NCBI GenBank assembly: GCA_963576735.1
Contig: OY755197.1
Coordinates: 3,794,501-3,858,500 of the forward strand
Length of the DNA: 64,000 nucleotides
Direction of reading: 5' to 3'
Source: Bedellia somnulentella
Taxonomy: Eukaryota; Arthropoda; Insecta; Lepidoptera; Bedelliidae
Notes under the pieces: model-generated
The model's input: only the letters and a program-made list of their open reading frames with translations
What the model was told of the DNA's origin: nothing
Database searches by the model: none
Translations under genes and position numbers: made by a program
In this document: positions 1 through 11,118 of the stretch, piece after piece
Position numbering within the stretch: the stretch's first letter is position 1
Layout of the letters: each line of letters opens with the position of its first letter

Positions 1-80
1 CACGAACAACCTTTACAATCAACTTCCAAAAGTAGCTCAAGAATTTTGAGATTTTTAGCCGTGAGTTTAAGTATGAATGT
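1..80 (+). repeat. family B repeat, tail
   Basis: aacttccaaaagtagctca through tagccgtgagtttaagtatg is the 3' part of the common family B repeat. The rest of 81-820 holds nothing I can recognise. Confidence 0.6.
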
Positions 81-824
81 ATTAACTAAATAAAAGACAA
101 CACTAATAGTACTACTTACAACACTAATAGTAGTCTCGATATCGTTCCTATTAGTCGGCAACGTTATTCTCGACCGCGGTTGTAATTCTGGAAGTCGTCG
201 CAAAGTGACCACGTACTGGTCTAAAGAGTTATCGTACTCCATCGGTTGACGCCATTGGAGGTACAAGAGTCCTGGGAATTGAGAATAATTTTAAGTTTGA
301 AGTAAGGACCTGTTGAATTATAGTTAGGAGGATATTTCTTAAGGACACTATAACAATAATTATGGAAGGCACGACATTACAATTTCAAAACAACATTTAA
401 AACTTTAAACACTGTTTTCCAATTAATAATGTACAAAACCTAAGAAATAACGAAAGGAAACGGGCTAGCATCCTATCTCCTAGCAACTATAATTTATTGA
501 TAACAGTTACGTTTACTATGATTATCACTCATTTCTGGTAAAAACTTGAAACGTCTACAGTCAGACAAAGGTACGTAAGTACGGCACCCTTATCTGACTA
601 ACCATTATGTTCTGCATGTGGCTGCAACGTAATTGCTTCCAATGGGTCCTTTTCACTCGATCCAGTTGTCGTTGACCTGGTGATCAACTGTGCCAGTCCG
701 TATGAAGGCTAATGAACATAGCAATACATTTCACTGCGTACAGGCCGTTTCCGGCTACCCGGTAACCTTTGCGTGGAAATAGGCTCTTAGTCTGAGCCTT
801 AGAGTAATAAACACTTCTACTTAC

Positions 825-1004
825 GGTTCTCCAAATCGCAAGTTAAATTGAGTATAATAGGCGGCGAAGGAGGCCGCACGTCGGTGAGCACGTAAAGAGG
901 TTCCGACGATGGGCCGACGCGCTCGAACAAATCTGAACTTTTAACGCCATCTAGCGAGAAGTTGTAGAACGCGCGCACCCAGATCTTGTATGGAGTGAAG
1001 GATT
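825..1004 (-). CDS. FN3-domain receptor-like protein, internal exon
   Basis: Internal coding exon of a minus-strand gene, 60 codons' worth. It reads SFTPYKIWVRAFYNF followed by an acidic/serine stretch and PSSEPLYVLTDVRPPSPP, which is the typical E-F-G strand end of an FN3 domain and the linker into the next. It begins after an acceptor (tttttattttag) and ends at a GTAAGTA donor. The phase matches the donor of the exon at 1318-1980: one base from that exon completes a lysine codon and gives LRNLKSFTPYKIWVRA, a continuous FN3 core. The downstream exon, which should lie further left, could not be found in positions 1-820. The protein family is not certain; Sevenless/ROS-type receptors are one candidate. 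Confidence 0.75.
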
Positions 1005-1317
1005 CTAAAATAAAAACGGACTTAATATTTAACAACTTATATGTTAAAAAGTAGTGTTAGAGATATTTTAAAGATATTTTATACAGACAAACAAAGTACA
1101 AGATCGTAAAAAATATAGCCTCAAATTCAGAATTGAATTGAATCTATAAGCCAATGTCAAATTGGGTATTATTTGTAGAAAAGACATCAATTAATTATAC
1201 CTACAAATTAGTAGGCAACCATGCAAGAAATGATTCGCTTTGTTTAAGTATATTTATCATATAACATTATGTATAATATAAAAGTTTCTTGCAAATCATA
1301 GCTTTATTTATACTTAC

Positions 1318-1980
1318 TCAAATTTCTCAGTCTGAATGCGACTACTTTCGTCTGCACCCCAGCATTGTTGAGCAGCGTCAGGTTCCTCGCACTCCTAGGA
1401 TATTCGTCCATACTGAGATCGCTAGGAAACACATTCATGCTTTTGACAACCGACGACGACGGTATGCCCACAACCATTGCCGTTTCTATATTATGTTTCC
1501 CTTGCTCATAGTACATCACGTACGAAATGGATGATGCACTTTTATGAGGAAACGGCGGAGAAGACTTCTTCACGATCTCTTTCGTTTCATCTTTTCTTGT
1601 GTCATTCGCAGTCTCTATCGGCATCTCTTGCCGTCTCTTTCTATGTCTATGAGAATATTTTATGTCTCGTTTCATTCTATCGCTAAGCACATCTGACGCG
1701 TATTCGTTGTTGTAAAAATCTCTAAAAGATGATTGGTATTCTTGGTCTTGCGGGGTGTCGGACATTACGTCTATTGGTCTTTTGGATACCGCGTCATTCG
1801 CTGGTTGGTCGGATAGGATCGGGTCTCTCGGTTTGTATTCGGGTATCTTCGGCGGGTCAGGTTTTGGTTCGGGGACGATCGGCCGGTTGTGCAGCATAAA
1901 GGTGGTGGGGGGAGCCCATGATAGGTATATCTCATCAGCTGTTACTCTGATTGCCGTTAGATTTTGTGGCGCGGACGGAA
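1318..1980 (-). CDS. FN3-domain receptor-like protein, exon with long basic insert
   Basis: Large coding exon of the same minus-strand gene. It starts after a ctattttccag acceptor with PSAPQNLTAIRVTADEIYLSW, the A-B strands of an FN3 domain with the conserved tryptophan. It ends near LRNL at a GTAAGT donor. Between the B strand and the apparent C strand (SYVMYYEQG) lies an insert of roughly 120 residues. It is rich in proline and charged residues and contains a run R-H-R-K-R-R, a good furin-type processing motif. A split FN3 domain with a basic cleavage motif is compatible with a Sevenless-like receptor, but no kinase is visible here, so the name is withheld. Phase at the start requires one base from the preceding exon, which fits the signal-peptide exon at 13050-13146. 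Confidence 0.75.
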
Positions 1981-2704
1981 CTGGAAAATAGAAATATTTG
2001 ATTAATAACTTACTCCAATTAAAAGTTTAGGGGCTGTTAAAATCGGTACTCTAAAACCAGGTCACGAAAATTTCACGAGAAGTTGAGTTATATCAGCAAA
2101 TCAGTGTCAGTACTTCTGACACCCCATCCCGTTCGGTATATACGGTAATAATGCCTTAAAAAATCTAACTTCCTCTTACCATTCAGCAAGTCATCAAAAT
2201 AAATACCGAATTATATTCATAGTCAAACCTATTTATAGCTATATTGCATTACATTGTAGTCTTATAGTAATAAAAATACCAGTTTTTATTACGTCGTTGG
2301 AACTGTTTGCAACGCACTGCACAGGGAGCTAATGTAGGAGTATCTGGGACATCATTTATTTATTTATTTACGGAAAACAAACAGCTTTAAAACAACAATT
2401 AGCAAAAAACAGTAAAAATTAAAACATAGCCAAAAACAGTTTTCACATATTGGTAACGAACATGTGCTTGAATTTATGGATCCAAAAATTTTGGATTGAG
2501 TTTGGGATTCAGCCAAATATTATTGAATGTGCATTGTTTAGCATTTATTCTGCCAATGCCTTTAGTAAATTGTTGTAATTTTGCTAATGACTTAAATACC
2601 GTAAGACCGAAAAGCAACTTTATGATGAAGTGTTATGTATTCTTCGTTTAATATACTAAGGGAAACTAATTATTTCATGTAGTATGCCGTTCCCGAGTAA
2701 ATGT

Positions 2705-2980
2705 TTTTTTTTAAGTAGGCACTGGCTGAAAATCGGCGCTGTTGTCGATTTATGCGACAATAGCAAAATACCGAGTCAGGTACCTTTTTGCCAAATAAGG
2801 GGACCTTGTATAATTTAATTTGCTGTTGTTTTAATTGTAAGGTTTAAGTTCTCTGTTTTTTTCTTTTTGTTCTATTGATTGTGTTGTATAAGTTGATTAA
2901 GTCTGTTTTTTATATTTTTTATGTATTGTGTCCTCAAGAGGAAAATAAATTCGTTTCTTTCTCTTTCTTTCTTTCTTTAA
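2705..2980 (+). repeat. LINE 3' UTR remnant
   Basis: cactggctgaaaatcggcgc, hairpin TTGTCGATTTATGCGACAA, gaggaaaataaattcg and a (CTTT)n tail. Rest of 1981-3060 shows only AT-rich sequence. Confidence 0.5.
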
Positions 2981-3077
2981 AAACTAAAATTAAAAAGGGT
3001 TTATAGTTTGTACAAAATGCTTAAAGAACGAAGAAGAAGAAAAGAAGAAGGTTTAATTTATTATACAGAAATATACT

Positions 3078-3260
3078 TACGGCTATAAATCCCTAGAAGG
3101 GGAAGCCAGAGCTTCGAAAATCAGACATAACTTAACCACTATTGGAAGAAGAGGTAGAAAATATTGTAAAATAAAGGTTGTTGTTGATGGGTCTCCAATC
3201 GAATTGCCCAAAAATTATTTGAAATGCCCCAATACCCTTCGTCGCCTATTACAATCAATT
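3078..3260 (-). repeat. family B repeat
   Basis: acttacggctataaatccct through gatgggtctccaatcg and aatacccttcgtcgcc, on the minus strand. Confidence 0.75.
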
Positions 3261-3429
3261 GGGAAGAATAACTACGTTTTTTTCAATCTCGCTAAAATTA
3301 AAAAAAATAAAACAGATTTTATAGCTAGCTTCTCATTTTAACTAACTATTCTTGACCTGACTTTCCCGACTTTCCAGATTGTGGCCACCTACATGGCTTA
3401 TAAATTTCTAACTACTCATTTAGTTATAA

Positions 3430-3669
3430 TAACATAAACGTTCACGCCGAATATATTATTATTTATATTGTATTATTTGATAGATATATAGTATTGCGTT
3501 AGAGCAAATCTTAGCCAACAGTCACTAAACTACATTCAGTTAACAACCATGACAAATTAACCACACGTATGTCTTTAGAAAATACAAATTGGTGTAGGCT
3601 CCACCCGGGATTTAAACCCTCAACGTATAAACGATAAGCGGTGTTCTATCCACTGAGCTATCACGGTTG
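3430..3669 (-). repeat. family A SINE, internally deleted
   Basis: The tail acgttcacgccgaatat at about 3438 and the head ending gagctatcacggttg at about 3669, with the tRNA-like boxes, match the SINE at 9983-10315; the middle is missing. Confidence 0.7.
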
Positions 3670-4021
3670 CTGAAGTATCACACTCTTTTAGATTCACACA
3701 ATTCAGTAAGTAATCAACTTTTGTCTTGAAAGAAAAAAACTCACAATACTTGGATTTACATTAACGAAAAACATTTCAATTTTAACTTCACAAAAGTTTA
3801 TCGAATACGCCTACTCAAATAAAAGCCTCTTATCTTAAACAAGCAAACAAAGCTTTTATCATCCTAAATAGAAAGACGACCTTAATATCTTCCCCTCGGG
3901 TAGACATCTTTGTCTGCAGTGAATGGCGTTGCCAAGCCGACCAAACTTTATGTTAACGTCTAAGTTGTTTTTTAGGTATGTTTATTTCTGTTAAGGCTAG
4001 AATAATATTTTTATATTTAAT

Positions 4022-4300
4022 TGTGCACTGAGCTATTTAGTATCAGCTTAGAATAGCACTAGCTGATTTGTTCTCGCTGTGTCGAGTCGAGAGAGGCTGT
4101 TTAAGAATTTAGGGGCTTTTTAAGTGATTTGGTTTAACCCATCACCAACCCATCTTTATTTTAATATCTTTTCGCCAACTAAAGTAACTGAGGTAGTATC
4201 TTTTCGTCAACTATAAGTAGTTGAGGAGTTTTTAATCCTGACTCCCAATATTAATATTTATAGTCGTGAATATATGTACGAATGTATGTATGTTTTTTTT
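4022..4300 (+). repeat. family B repeat, diverged
   Basis: tatcagcttagaatagcact, cccatcaccaacccatcttt and a (TATG) tail, with an internal duplication of the cttttcgccaactaaagta segment. Confidence 0.65.
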
Positions 4301-4445
4301 AATTTGATATAGTTGTAACATTACACTGCATGCCTCGAAGGGGACAGCAGATGCACTGTCACACATCCTCAACATGACGTAAAGTTTTACAAAAGAGGCA
4401 GTAAATCTACCTTACGATAGATTGTGTTGTAAAAATATTGTTATA

Positions 4446-4590
4446 AACAATAGCCTAACCTACGGCTGTAAATCCCAAAAAGGGATAAGGATAGGGTAAA
4501 AGGGTACCCAGAGCTTCAGAATAAGCAATCCTCACACACTCTTGAAGTTCTCACTCCAGTCGCCTCGTATGATACCCATGATTGAGGTAT
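4446..4590 (-). repeat. family B repeat fragment
   Basis: acctacggctgtaaatccc and acccagagcttcagaataag mark the tail half on the minus strand. Confidence 0.6.
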
Positions 4591-5024
4591 CAACTATCAA
4601 TACTATAAGCTTAGAAATCCAATTTATCTTAATCCGTAATAAATTACAATTCCTTCCACAACACGTAACATATAAACACACAGCCCTAAGTGTTTACCAC
4701 TAAACCAGAAAGTCGTAAAACAAAGCCATTGTCCAGAACTAAAATGTAAGATAATGGAGCACACTAATCAGGGTCAATGAGGTGACGCGGCTCCTAATTG
4801 TTTAGCGACCGCTCCGGCGGATGTCATGGTAAATTAGAACACAATCAAAGGAAAGGCGGGAAGTTAATGTCTATCTTTTCTATTGTGCAACTGTCATGAT
4901 TATTAAAATCGACTAAGTGCAAGTTGGTCTTATAGTATCATTAAAACGGTAAAAATACATAACTGTTTTATAGAGTTATATTTGCTGAGAATATTTTCCT
5001 CGTAGTCAAATTCATAAGAACAAT

Positions 5025-5245
5025 ATATAAAATGGTGAAAGGGATACATAGAGCCATATGGATGGTAAATATAAAATGGTGAAAGGGATACACAGAGCCA
5101 TATCGATGGTAAATATAAAATTTGCTCAATAATAGAAGAGCCGTATGATTAGATTTATAGCTGAAAAGGTTTGCCAGGAAGTGCCGATCAATGTTCTCTG
5201 CCTACCCCAACGGGAGTTTACTACGTGAGTATATTCCTGTATGTA
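5025..5245 (+). repeat. RTE 3' end fragment with internal duplication
   Basis: ggtgaaagggatacatagag (matching the VKEIYRA segment of the RT at 55466) occurs twice, 53 bases apart. It is followed by gtttgccaggaagtgccg and ctctgcctaccccaacggga, the RTE 3' end. Confidence 0.7.
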
Positions 5246-5364
5246 TCCATTACATTACAGTATACCTAACTAATCACTGAACTTATTCGGAATATAGTTA
5301 ACCATAACACAAGATCATACGGGAATCGAATTTTGGGGCAGCCTTCCGATACAAAAGTCTAGCT

Positions 5365-5540
5365 GTGTAGGCATCCAGCTTAGAATAACACTAACGTATT
5401 AGTTTCCCCGGGCGTCTTAAGAAGCGACTTATAGCTTGGGGCTATGAAAGTGATTGTTGGGCGAAGTGGCTAGAGACCAATCACTAACAATATTATCTTG
5501 CCTTTTACTATGCAACTTGAAAAATTGGCTTATAAATAAT
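5365..5540 (+). repeat. family B repeat, diverged
   Basis: cagcttagaataacactaac, tggggctatgaaagtgattg and gagaccaatcactaacaat follow the family consensus. Confidence 0.6.
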
Positions 5541-5564
5541 GAATTCTGTAGCTCTGGCTACTAC

Positions 5565-5910
5565 TTATGTGTTGTCGATACTGTTGGCGCTGACTGAAAA
5601 TCAGTGTTGTGAGGTAAAACTCACAACGTTTGCTGAGTCAGTGCCTTTTTGCTGTTGGAGGGCACAAAACTATATAAGTTATATTTTTTTGATGTGTTCT
5701 TTTTATAGTGTTTTTTTATCTTTTGTTTTTAATCTCTTTGATATTTTTTGTTTAATTTATTGTTTTGTGTTGTTAATTATTTTAGTGTTATGTTATTATT
5801 TTTGCTGTATACTTTTACTTTTTTTTATTTCATATTGTCTTATTGCATATTGTTAGTTTTTGTGCCTTTTGTGCAGCGAATAAATGTCTTTCTATCTTCT
5901 ATCTATTTGA
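5565..5910 (+). repeat. LINE 3' UTR remnant
   Basis: gcgctgactgaaaatcagtg, a hairpin GTTGTGAGGTAAAACTCACA (and C), then T-rich sequence, AATAAA and a cttctatct tail. The same layout occurs at 2705-2980. The 105-codon T-rich frame here is not a gene. Confidence 0.5.
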
Positions 5911-6502
5911 GATACGCGACCGTAATTATGCATGTTATGAGTGTTAAGTACTAAATTAACACAATCCAGTTTATGTTCTCATAGATAAGTTAAGACAAGT
6001 GTGAGGGCAAACAAGTATGAGTTGCATCGAGTATGTGGGTCCGGTAAGGTCAATTTCATTACACCAATATAGTCGAGTGCTGACGGTACTGTGGGCAATA
6101 ATGATCAAGGAAATTAGTACTATTAGATGCATAAACGATCTTGTTTTAAGGCATAAGTGCCTAAGGAAGTGATTAGAACAAAACCAAGCTTAAGACATAA
6201 TTATTAGTGACTCGGATGGCCAAGTATGTAAAGCTTATCAAATTAAGCAAAATCGTTTTTCTCTTCCTATGTATTTAGAACAGGTCAGTCACAAAATGTT
6301 TTTTTGAAATATCATTATGTTGTATCAGAACCGAATGAATATTATTTTAATATAATTACTTATTTTAAGTGAATGATATAACTAAATATTTTAAGCGTCT
6401 TATTGCTACCGTTATAAAAAAAATGTATTGGCCGAAAAATAGCGGTGATGTTTTGAGGTCTCCATTAATTTTTTTGCATTAATTAAACTATTATCTGCAC
6501 TA

Positions 6503-6628
6503 GTAGCATGAGGCTTGTGAGAGCGAGTATGTCACATGAGAAGTCAGAAATTGATAGATTGCTCATACAAAATCTGTCAGTATCTCACTTCTCATATGAC
6601 ATACTCGCTCTCACACATCTCATGCTAC
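6503..6628. mobile_element. small inverted-repeat MITE
   Basis: Arms GTAGCATGAG...TGTGAGAGCGAGTATGTCA and the inverse TGACATACTCGCTCTCACA...CTCATGCTAC enclose about 40 bases. Noncoding. Confidence 0.75.
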
Positions 6629-6762
6629 GGGGGCTGTAATGACTAAGAGTATTGATATTTTTTTAAGTAATTATTGGGCGACGCTGCAGAAAACCCATCA
6701 CCAACAAATCTTTTCTCCACTGAACTTCCAAAAGTGGCTTTGGTATTTATTATTATAAAGCT

Positions 6763-7840
6763 TGCAACCGTGATAGCCCAGTGGGTAGAACACTCGGTTA
6801 TCGTGCAAACGACTAGTGTTCAAATCCTAGGTCGGGCCTACACCAATTTGTCTTTTCTAAAGACATATGTGTGGTTAATTTATCATGGTTGTTAACGGTG
6901 AGGGAAAACATCGTGAGGAAACCCACGTGGCTGAGTTGTACTTAGTCATGTGACAGTGTATTCGTACAAAACGGCGATAGGCCTGCCCCCTATCGGCTTA
7001 TTCCGTTTATCCACCCTAAAAAATCCTAAGTCGGATATTCGGAAACGCATGTCCGATTATCCACCCTGGACGGGGTGGATAATCGGAATTCATAATAAAA
7101 TGTTCCGATTTTTTACCCAAAGTACAGTCATTCACAGAAACATACTCACAACCTGGTCCAAGAAACTTCAACAAAGATATACATACCTACTTTCCTACTT
7201 ACAGTCTGAAAAAAATTATCCTGGTGGAAAGTTTGTTAAAGTAACGTATGTATATGTACGTATGTTTTCTTAAAGTGATATTGATAACCATTATGTAAAG
7301 CTACTCGACCCTTACCCCTGGTCAAAATGTTTATTTTATCAATTAAAGACATTTTAAAGTTTAAATCTAACTATGGTTAATATTAAAACCAACAACTATA
7401 ATAAATCAGCAATTGAAATTAATAATTGCAATGATTTGTGTCATTACAAGATACGTCTAGAAAGACGTAAATGGTAGATGAGTAAACAAAACTATTTTCA
7501 GCTCAAACAAAAAGGTAAGTAGGAAAGTAGGTCTGTATATCTTAGTATTTTAATGTTCACGATGTTTCTTGGACCGGGTTTGTTTTGTGAATGTCTCTGT
7601 AAATGACTGTACGTAGGCAGGGTAGAAAATCGGAAGAAACATTTTATTATGAATTCCGAATATCCGACTTAGGGAGGATTTTTTAGGGTGGATAAACGGA
7701 ATAAGCCCCCCTATCACGTGAGTACACTGTCCATGCGAAACGTGGGTACTCTGAACACCAGGTGACAAAGTCACGTGATGTTCAGAAGTATTAGTACCTC
7801 TGCCAACCCCTTCGGGGATATTTGGCGTGAACGTTTATGT
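6763..7840 (+). repeat. tRNA-headed SINE (family A), interrupted by a hAT MITE
   Basis: Head aaccgtgatagcccagtggg and gtgttcaaatcctaggtcgg resemble Pol III A and B boxes of a tRNA; the body ends ggcgtgaacgtttatg. Flanked by the 13-bp duplication TTATTATAAAGCT (6750-6762 and 7841-7853). Net length without the MITE is about 357 bp. Confidence 0.85.
6995..7707. mobile_element. hAT-like MITE inserted in a SINE
   Basis: 713-bp element with inverted ends GGCTTATTCCGTTTATCCAC, extending for several tens of bases further, and an 8-bp target duplication CCCCTATC (6987-6994 and 7708-7715), the hAT size. No transposase. Its removal restores an uninterrupted SINE. Confidence 0.85.
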
Positions 7841-7999
7841 TTATTATAAAGCTCTGGCTATAGCATATAGCCGTGAGTATATGTATGTATCTGTTTTTAC
7901 AACGACGCCATCATCATCAAAACCATCGTCAAGATGTCCAGTATACAAGCCTAAACGGCTGAATAACAAAGATATTCTGACTAATCTATCAAAGAAAGA

Positions 8000-8150
8000 A
8001 AAATTTCGACACAAGCAGGACTAGAATCCGTGATATCCCGGTCTATGCCCCGGTCAATCGGCCGGCAATCGCGGGTTCAAATCCTGCTGGTTCCGAAATT
8101 TTTCCTTTCTTAATTGATTTGTAAAATAATCCCCACATGAATTTTTAACA
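8000..8150 (+). repeat. family TM, diverged copy with tRNA-like core
   Basis: aatttcgacacaagcaggac, tcgcgggttcaaatcctgct and aataatccccacatga. Acceptor arm lost. Confidence 0.5.
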
Positions 8151-8197
8151 CAACCAAGTCTAACTAAGGATATTCTTGATCGGTTGATCTTACATTA

Positions 8198-8337
8198 ACG
8201 CCCGATTTCTGAATTGAGTATTCAAGATGACAACGACTTAAGTATCGTTTTGTCTCATTCAGTTGTTAAGATTTTAATGCGGCAGAACGATACTTAAGTT
8301 GTTCTCAGCTGGAATACTCAATTCAGAAATCGGGCGT
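8198..8337. mobile_element. 140-bp inverted-repeat MITE (family M140)
   Basis: Ends ACGCCCGATTTCTGAATTGA and its inverse, with nearly palindromic interior (cttaagtatcgtt / aacgatacttaag). A second copy of the same length is at 61173-61312 and a single end at 62153. Confidence 0.85.
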
Positions 8338-8654
8338 AAGTCTTTAAAACAAAAAAAAACAATGTGAATAAACTGTGCGAATGACCATCAATGTTCTAAT
8401 CAGAATTCAATTTAATGTAAATCGCTACCCAGTCTAACGTACACTTAGTGGAACGGTGTCGTGAGACCGCCATCCATCTTATCTCGTATTCTGATTGATT
8501 GAATATCAATGAGTTACTCTTCCGGTAGTTGTTTCTCAAATGAATAATAGATCTATGCATCGCAACTATCGAGTACTACGACACACGTTTACTTAAATAC
8601 GTCATGGCATTTACTATGAGTATGAGAAGAACTGAGATAAAAACTCAAACGATC

Positions 8655-9115
8655 AAGCCGCAGATTCCCGAAGGGGTTCAAATCAAAGGCAGAGGTACTA
8701 ATACTTGTAAAGATCACGTGACATTGTCACTCGGTGTTCAGAGTATCCACGTTTTGCTTGGGCCGGTATACTCACGTTATAGGAGGCAGGCCTATTACCG
8801 TTAATAAAATAATAATAAAAACTGCTTTATTTACGAGAACAAGAGTTTTAACAAGTTCTTATTTCAAATTATGTCCTGAGCTTGTTCTGCCATTAAGCGT
8901 GTAAATATTCAAGCCGTTTTGTACGAATAAACAAAACAAAAGTACAACTTAGCCATGTGGTTTTCCTCACGATGTATTCTCTCACCATTAACAACCATGA
9001 TAAATTAACCACGCATATGACATGAAAAGACAAATTGATGTAGGCCCGAACCGGGATATGAACCATCATCGTCAGCACGATAAGCAGTGTTCTTCCCACT
9101 GAGCTATAACGTTTG
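8655..9115 (-). repeat. family A SINE with A-rich insertion
   Basis: Tail half at 8655-8800 and head half at 8910-9115, same orientation, separated by about 110 bases of A-rich sequence that may be another insertion. Confidence 0.65.
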
Positions 9116-9374
9116 TTTAAAAGCTGAGATAAAAGTTGTGGCCAAATGAGAATCCGCAGTTTAATTAAGGATGTGATTCTACTAGTGAGATAATGTGTTT
9201 TTAATAACCAATAGAATAGCTTTATTAACTACCCCTATAATACCTATCTATGTAATAATATATATAATATAAAATTGGTATCTAAGGGTATGAGTATCTA
9301 CAGTACAACTTTTTTTCTGGACGATAATAACAAGCATATTTAGACGCTTTTAATAACCTCAGAAATACATACAT

Positions 9375-9480
9375 ACATAGGTCACAAATCACTTAAAAAA
9401 GCTCCAACACCCTTAGTCGCCTCTTACGAAAACCCACGGGATTAAAGGGGTAGTATTATTTTAAGCCGACTCTACATACC
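9375..9480 (-). repeat. family B repeat fragment
   Basis: caaatcacttaaaaaagctc, cacccttagtcgcctcttac and attttaagccgactctac are the head half on the minus strand. Confidence 0.65.
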
Positions 9481-9751
9481 AACCACCTCGAAATGTTGAG
9501 TTATATTATTCTCTTCAAAATTTGGTATAATTATATAAATATAAATGCGAGCACAGCAAACAGATCATTGTACGTCATAACATAACTGTACTTCTAAGGG
9601 CTAACCCATTAGTAAAGCACACTTTAATGACTTGTGATAATGGTTATGGATACTAACTCAACTAACTAAAAAGTAATTAATAAAATATATGATACAGATA
9701 TTAATGATATCCAAGACTGAGATACAAACTTCTATATTCATCATTAAAAAA

Positions 9752-9825
9752 ATGCCCTGAGTGGGGATCAAACCCACAACGCTGGATTTGAAGCTAGTCT
9801 CCTAACCACCAGACCACGGACACCA
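9752..9825 (-). repeat. tRNA-like sequence (family T)
   Basis: Reverse strand reads GTCCGTGGTCTGGTGGTTAG, GACTAGCTTCAAATCCAG and GTGGGTTTGATCCCCAC. D- and T-arm-like, but the anticodon arm is poor and the acceptor stem does not pair. Related copies: 11119-11194 and 62666-62741. Confidence 0.55.
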
Positions 9826-9982
9826 TAACAAAAAACAAAAAGGTATTATTATTATTATGCTTAAAAAGGTATGCATCGCACCACACTTTTAATAAAAGGA
9901 GCGAAAGGAATAATTGTGCGCACTCTTTGTTTACAACTCCAAATGTACCGACAAGGAGAACCTTGAACAATTCATAAACATA

Positions 9983-10315
9983 AAACATAAACGTTCACGC
10001 CGAATATCCGTAAGGGGTTGGCAGAGGTACTTATACTTCTGAACATCACGTGACTTTGCCACCTGGTGTTCAGAGTACCCACGTTTTGCATGGACAGTGT
10101 ACTCACGTGATAGGGGGCAGGCCTATCGCAGTTTTGTACGAATACACTGTCACATGACTAAGATGTTTTCAATCACCATTAGCAACCATGATAAATTAAC
10201 CACACATATGTCTTTAGAAAAGACAAATTGGTGTAGGCCCGACCCGGGATTTGAACACTAGTCGCTTAACGGTGCATGTTAACCGGTGTTCTACCCATTG
10301 AGCTATCACGGTTGG
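9983..10315 (-). repeat. family A SINE, near full length
   Basis: Continuous copy on the minus strand from gagctatcacggttg (head, right) to aaacgttcacgccgaatat (tail, left). B-box-like gggatttgaacactagtcg at 10247-10265 read in reverse. Confidence 0.8.
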
Positions 10316-10550
10316 TTTTTTAAAATTATTCCTCAATTGTTAATCACTTTTTATCATTATTGTTTTCATTATTTCATGATGATTCTTGGAAATATACAAT
10401 ACTTGCCAAGTTTGGTCACTGTACAGTCTAGGAGATATAATAGAAATAGGAATATGAGTATTTAGTAATTTTAAAAAAATATACTTAAAAGAAAACCCAA
10501 ACATCAGTGATTCTTTGAATGTTAGTTCATTAAATTGGGTTGAATTTAGT

Positions 10551-10791
10551 TCATGTGGGGATTATTACTAATAAATAAAGGATAGATAAAGGAAAGAAAA
10601 ATTTCGACACAAGCAGGAATCAAACCCGCGACCTTGGGTATACGCCCCCGTCGCTCTGCCAATTGAGCTACCGTGTCAATGGCTGCCTGAGCGAAATTCT
10701 TCTATCCTTTGTTTGTTTTACACTTTTTAAGTAGCGTTTGCGTTCTCTACCTCCTTCCTACCTTTATTTATTAGTAATAATCCCCACATGA
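10551..10791. mobile_element. MITE carrying a tRNA-like gene (family TM), copy 1
   Basis: Inverted ends TCATGTGGGGATTATTACTA and the complement at 10772-10791 enclose, on the minus strand at 10609-10681, a tRNA-like sequence. Acceptor GACACGG/TTGTGTC pairs, D-arm GCTCAATTGGCAGAGC and T-arm GCGGGTTTGATTCCTGC are present. The anticodon stem is defective. Confidence 0.65.
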
Positions 10792-10879
10792 GGTTTTCAT
10801 GAACAAAAACATTTAAATCATGTGATAGTTAGGCGTTCTCAACATTTGCATTCTATCTGAAAAGGTAGAGAGGTGGCCT

Positions 10880-11080
10880 TCCGAATTTGTAAAAAAATTG
10901 GAGGTGGGGAACGCAAACACTACTTAATAAGTGTAAAACAAACAAAGGATAGAAGAATTAAGCACTGGCAGACATTGACACGGTAGCTCAATTAACACAG
11001 CGACGGGGGCGTATACCCGAGTTCGAGGGTTTGATTCCCGCCTCAGTCAAATTTTTCTTTCCTTTATTTATCAGTGATTC
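10880..11080 (+). repeat. family TM, copy 2 (inverted relative to copy 1)
   Basis: ggggaacgcaaacactactt, aaacaaacaaaggatagaag, then the tRNA-like part gacacggtagctcaatt...gggtttgattcccgcctc at about 10977-11047. Opposite orientation to copy 1, so the two form a large inverted repeat. Confidence 0.65.
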
Positions 11081-11118
11081 TAGCGGTTTCTTAACGGTTT
11101 CTTGAAAATTCATTTAGA

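Larger units (their letters stand above)
6674..7895 (+). repeat. family B repeat interrupted by SINE A
   Basis: The left part has cccatcaccaacaaatcttt and aacttccaaaagtggct; the right part resumes at 7841 with aagctctggctat and ends gccgtgagtatatgtatgta. It was split by the SINE at 6763-7840. Confidence 0.75.

Noticed and set aside
5539..5856. 105-codon hydrophobic protein
   Set aside because: The frame is T-rich sequence of a LINE-like 3' UTR; it has no homologous features.
9752..9825. Functional tRNA gene
   Set aside because: Anticodon arm and acceptor stem fail, and related copies occur at 11119 and 62666.
10609..10681. Functional tRNA gene
   Set aside because: Acceptor, D- and T-arms look good, but the anticodon stem does not pair properly and the sequence is part of a repeated element.
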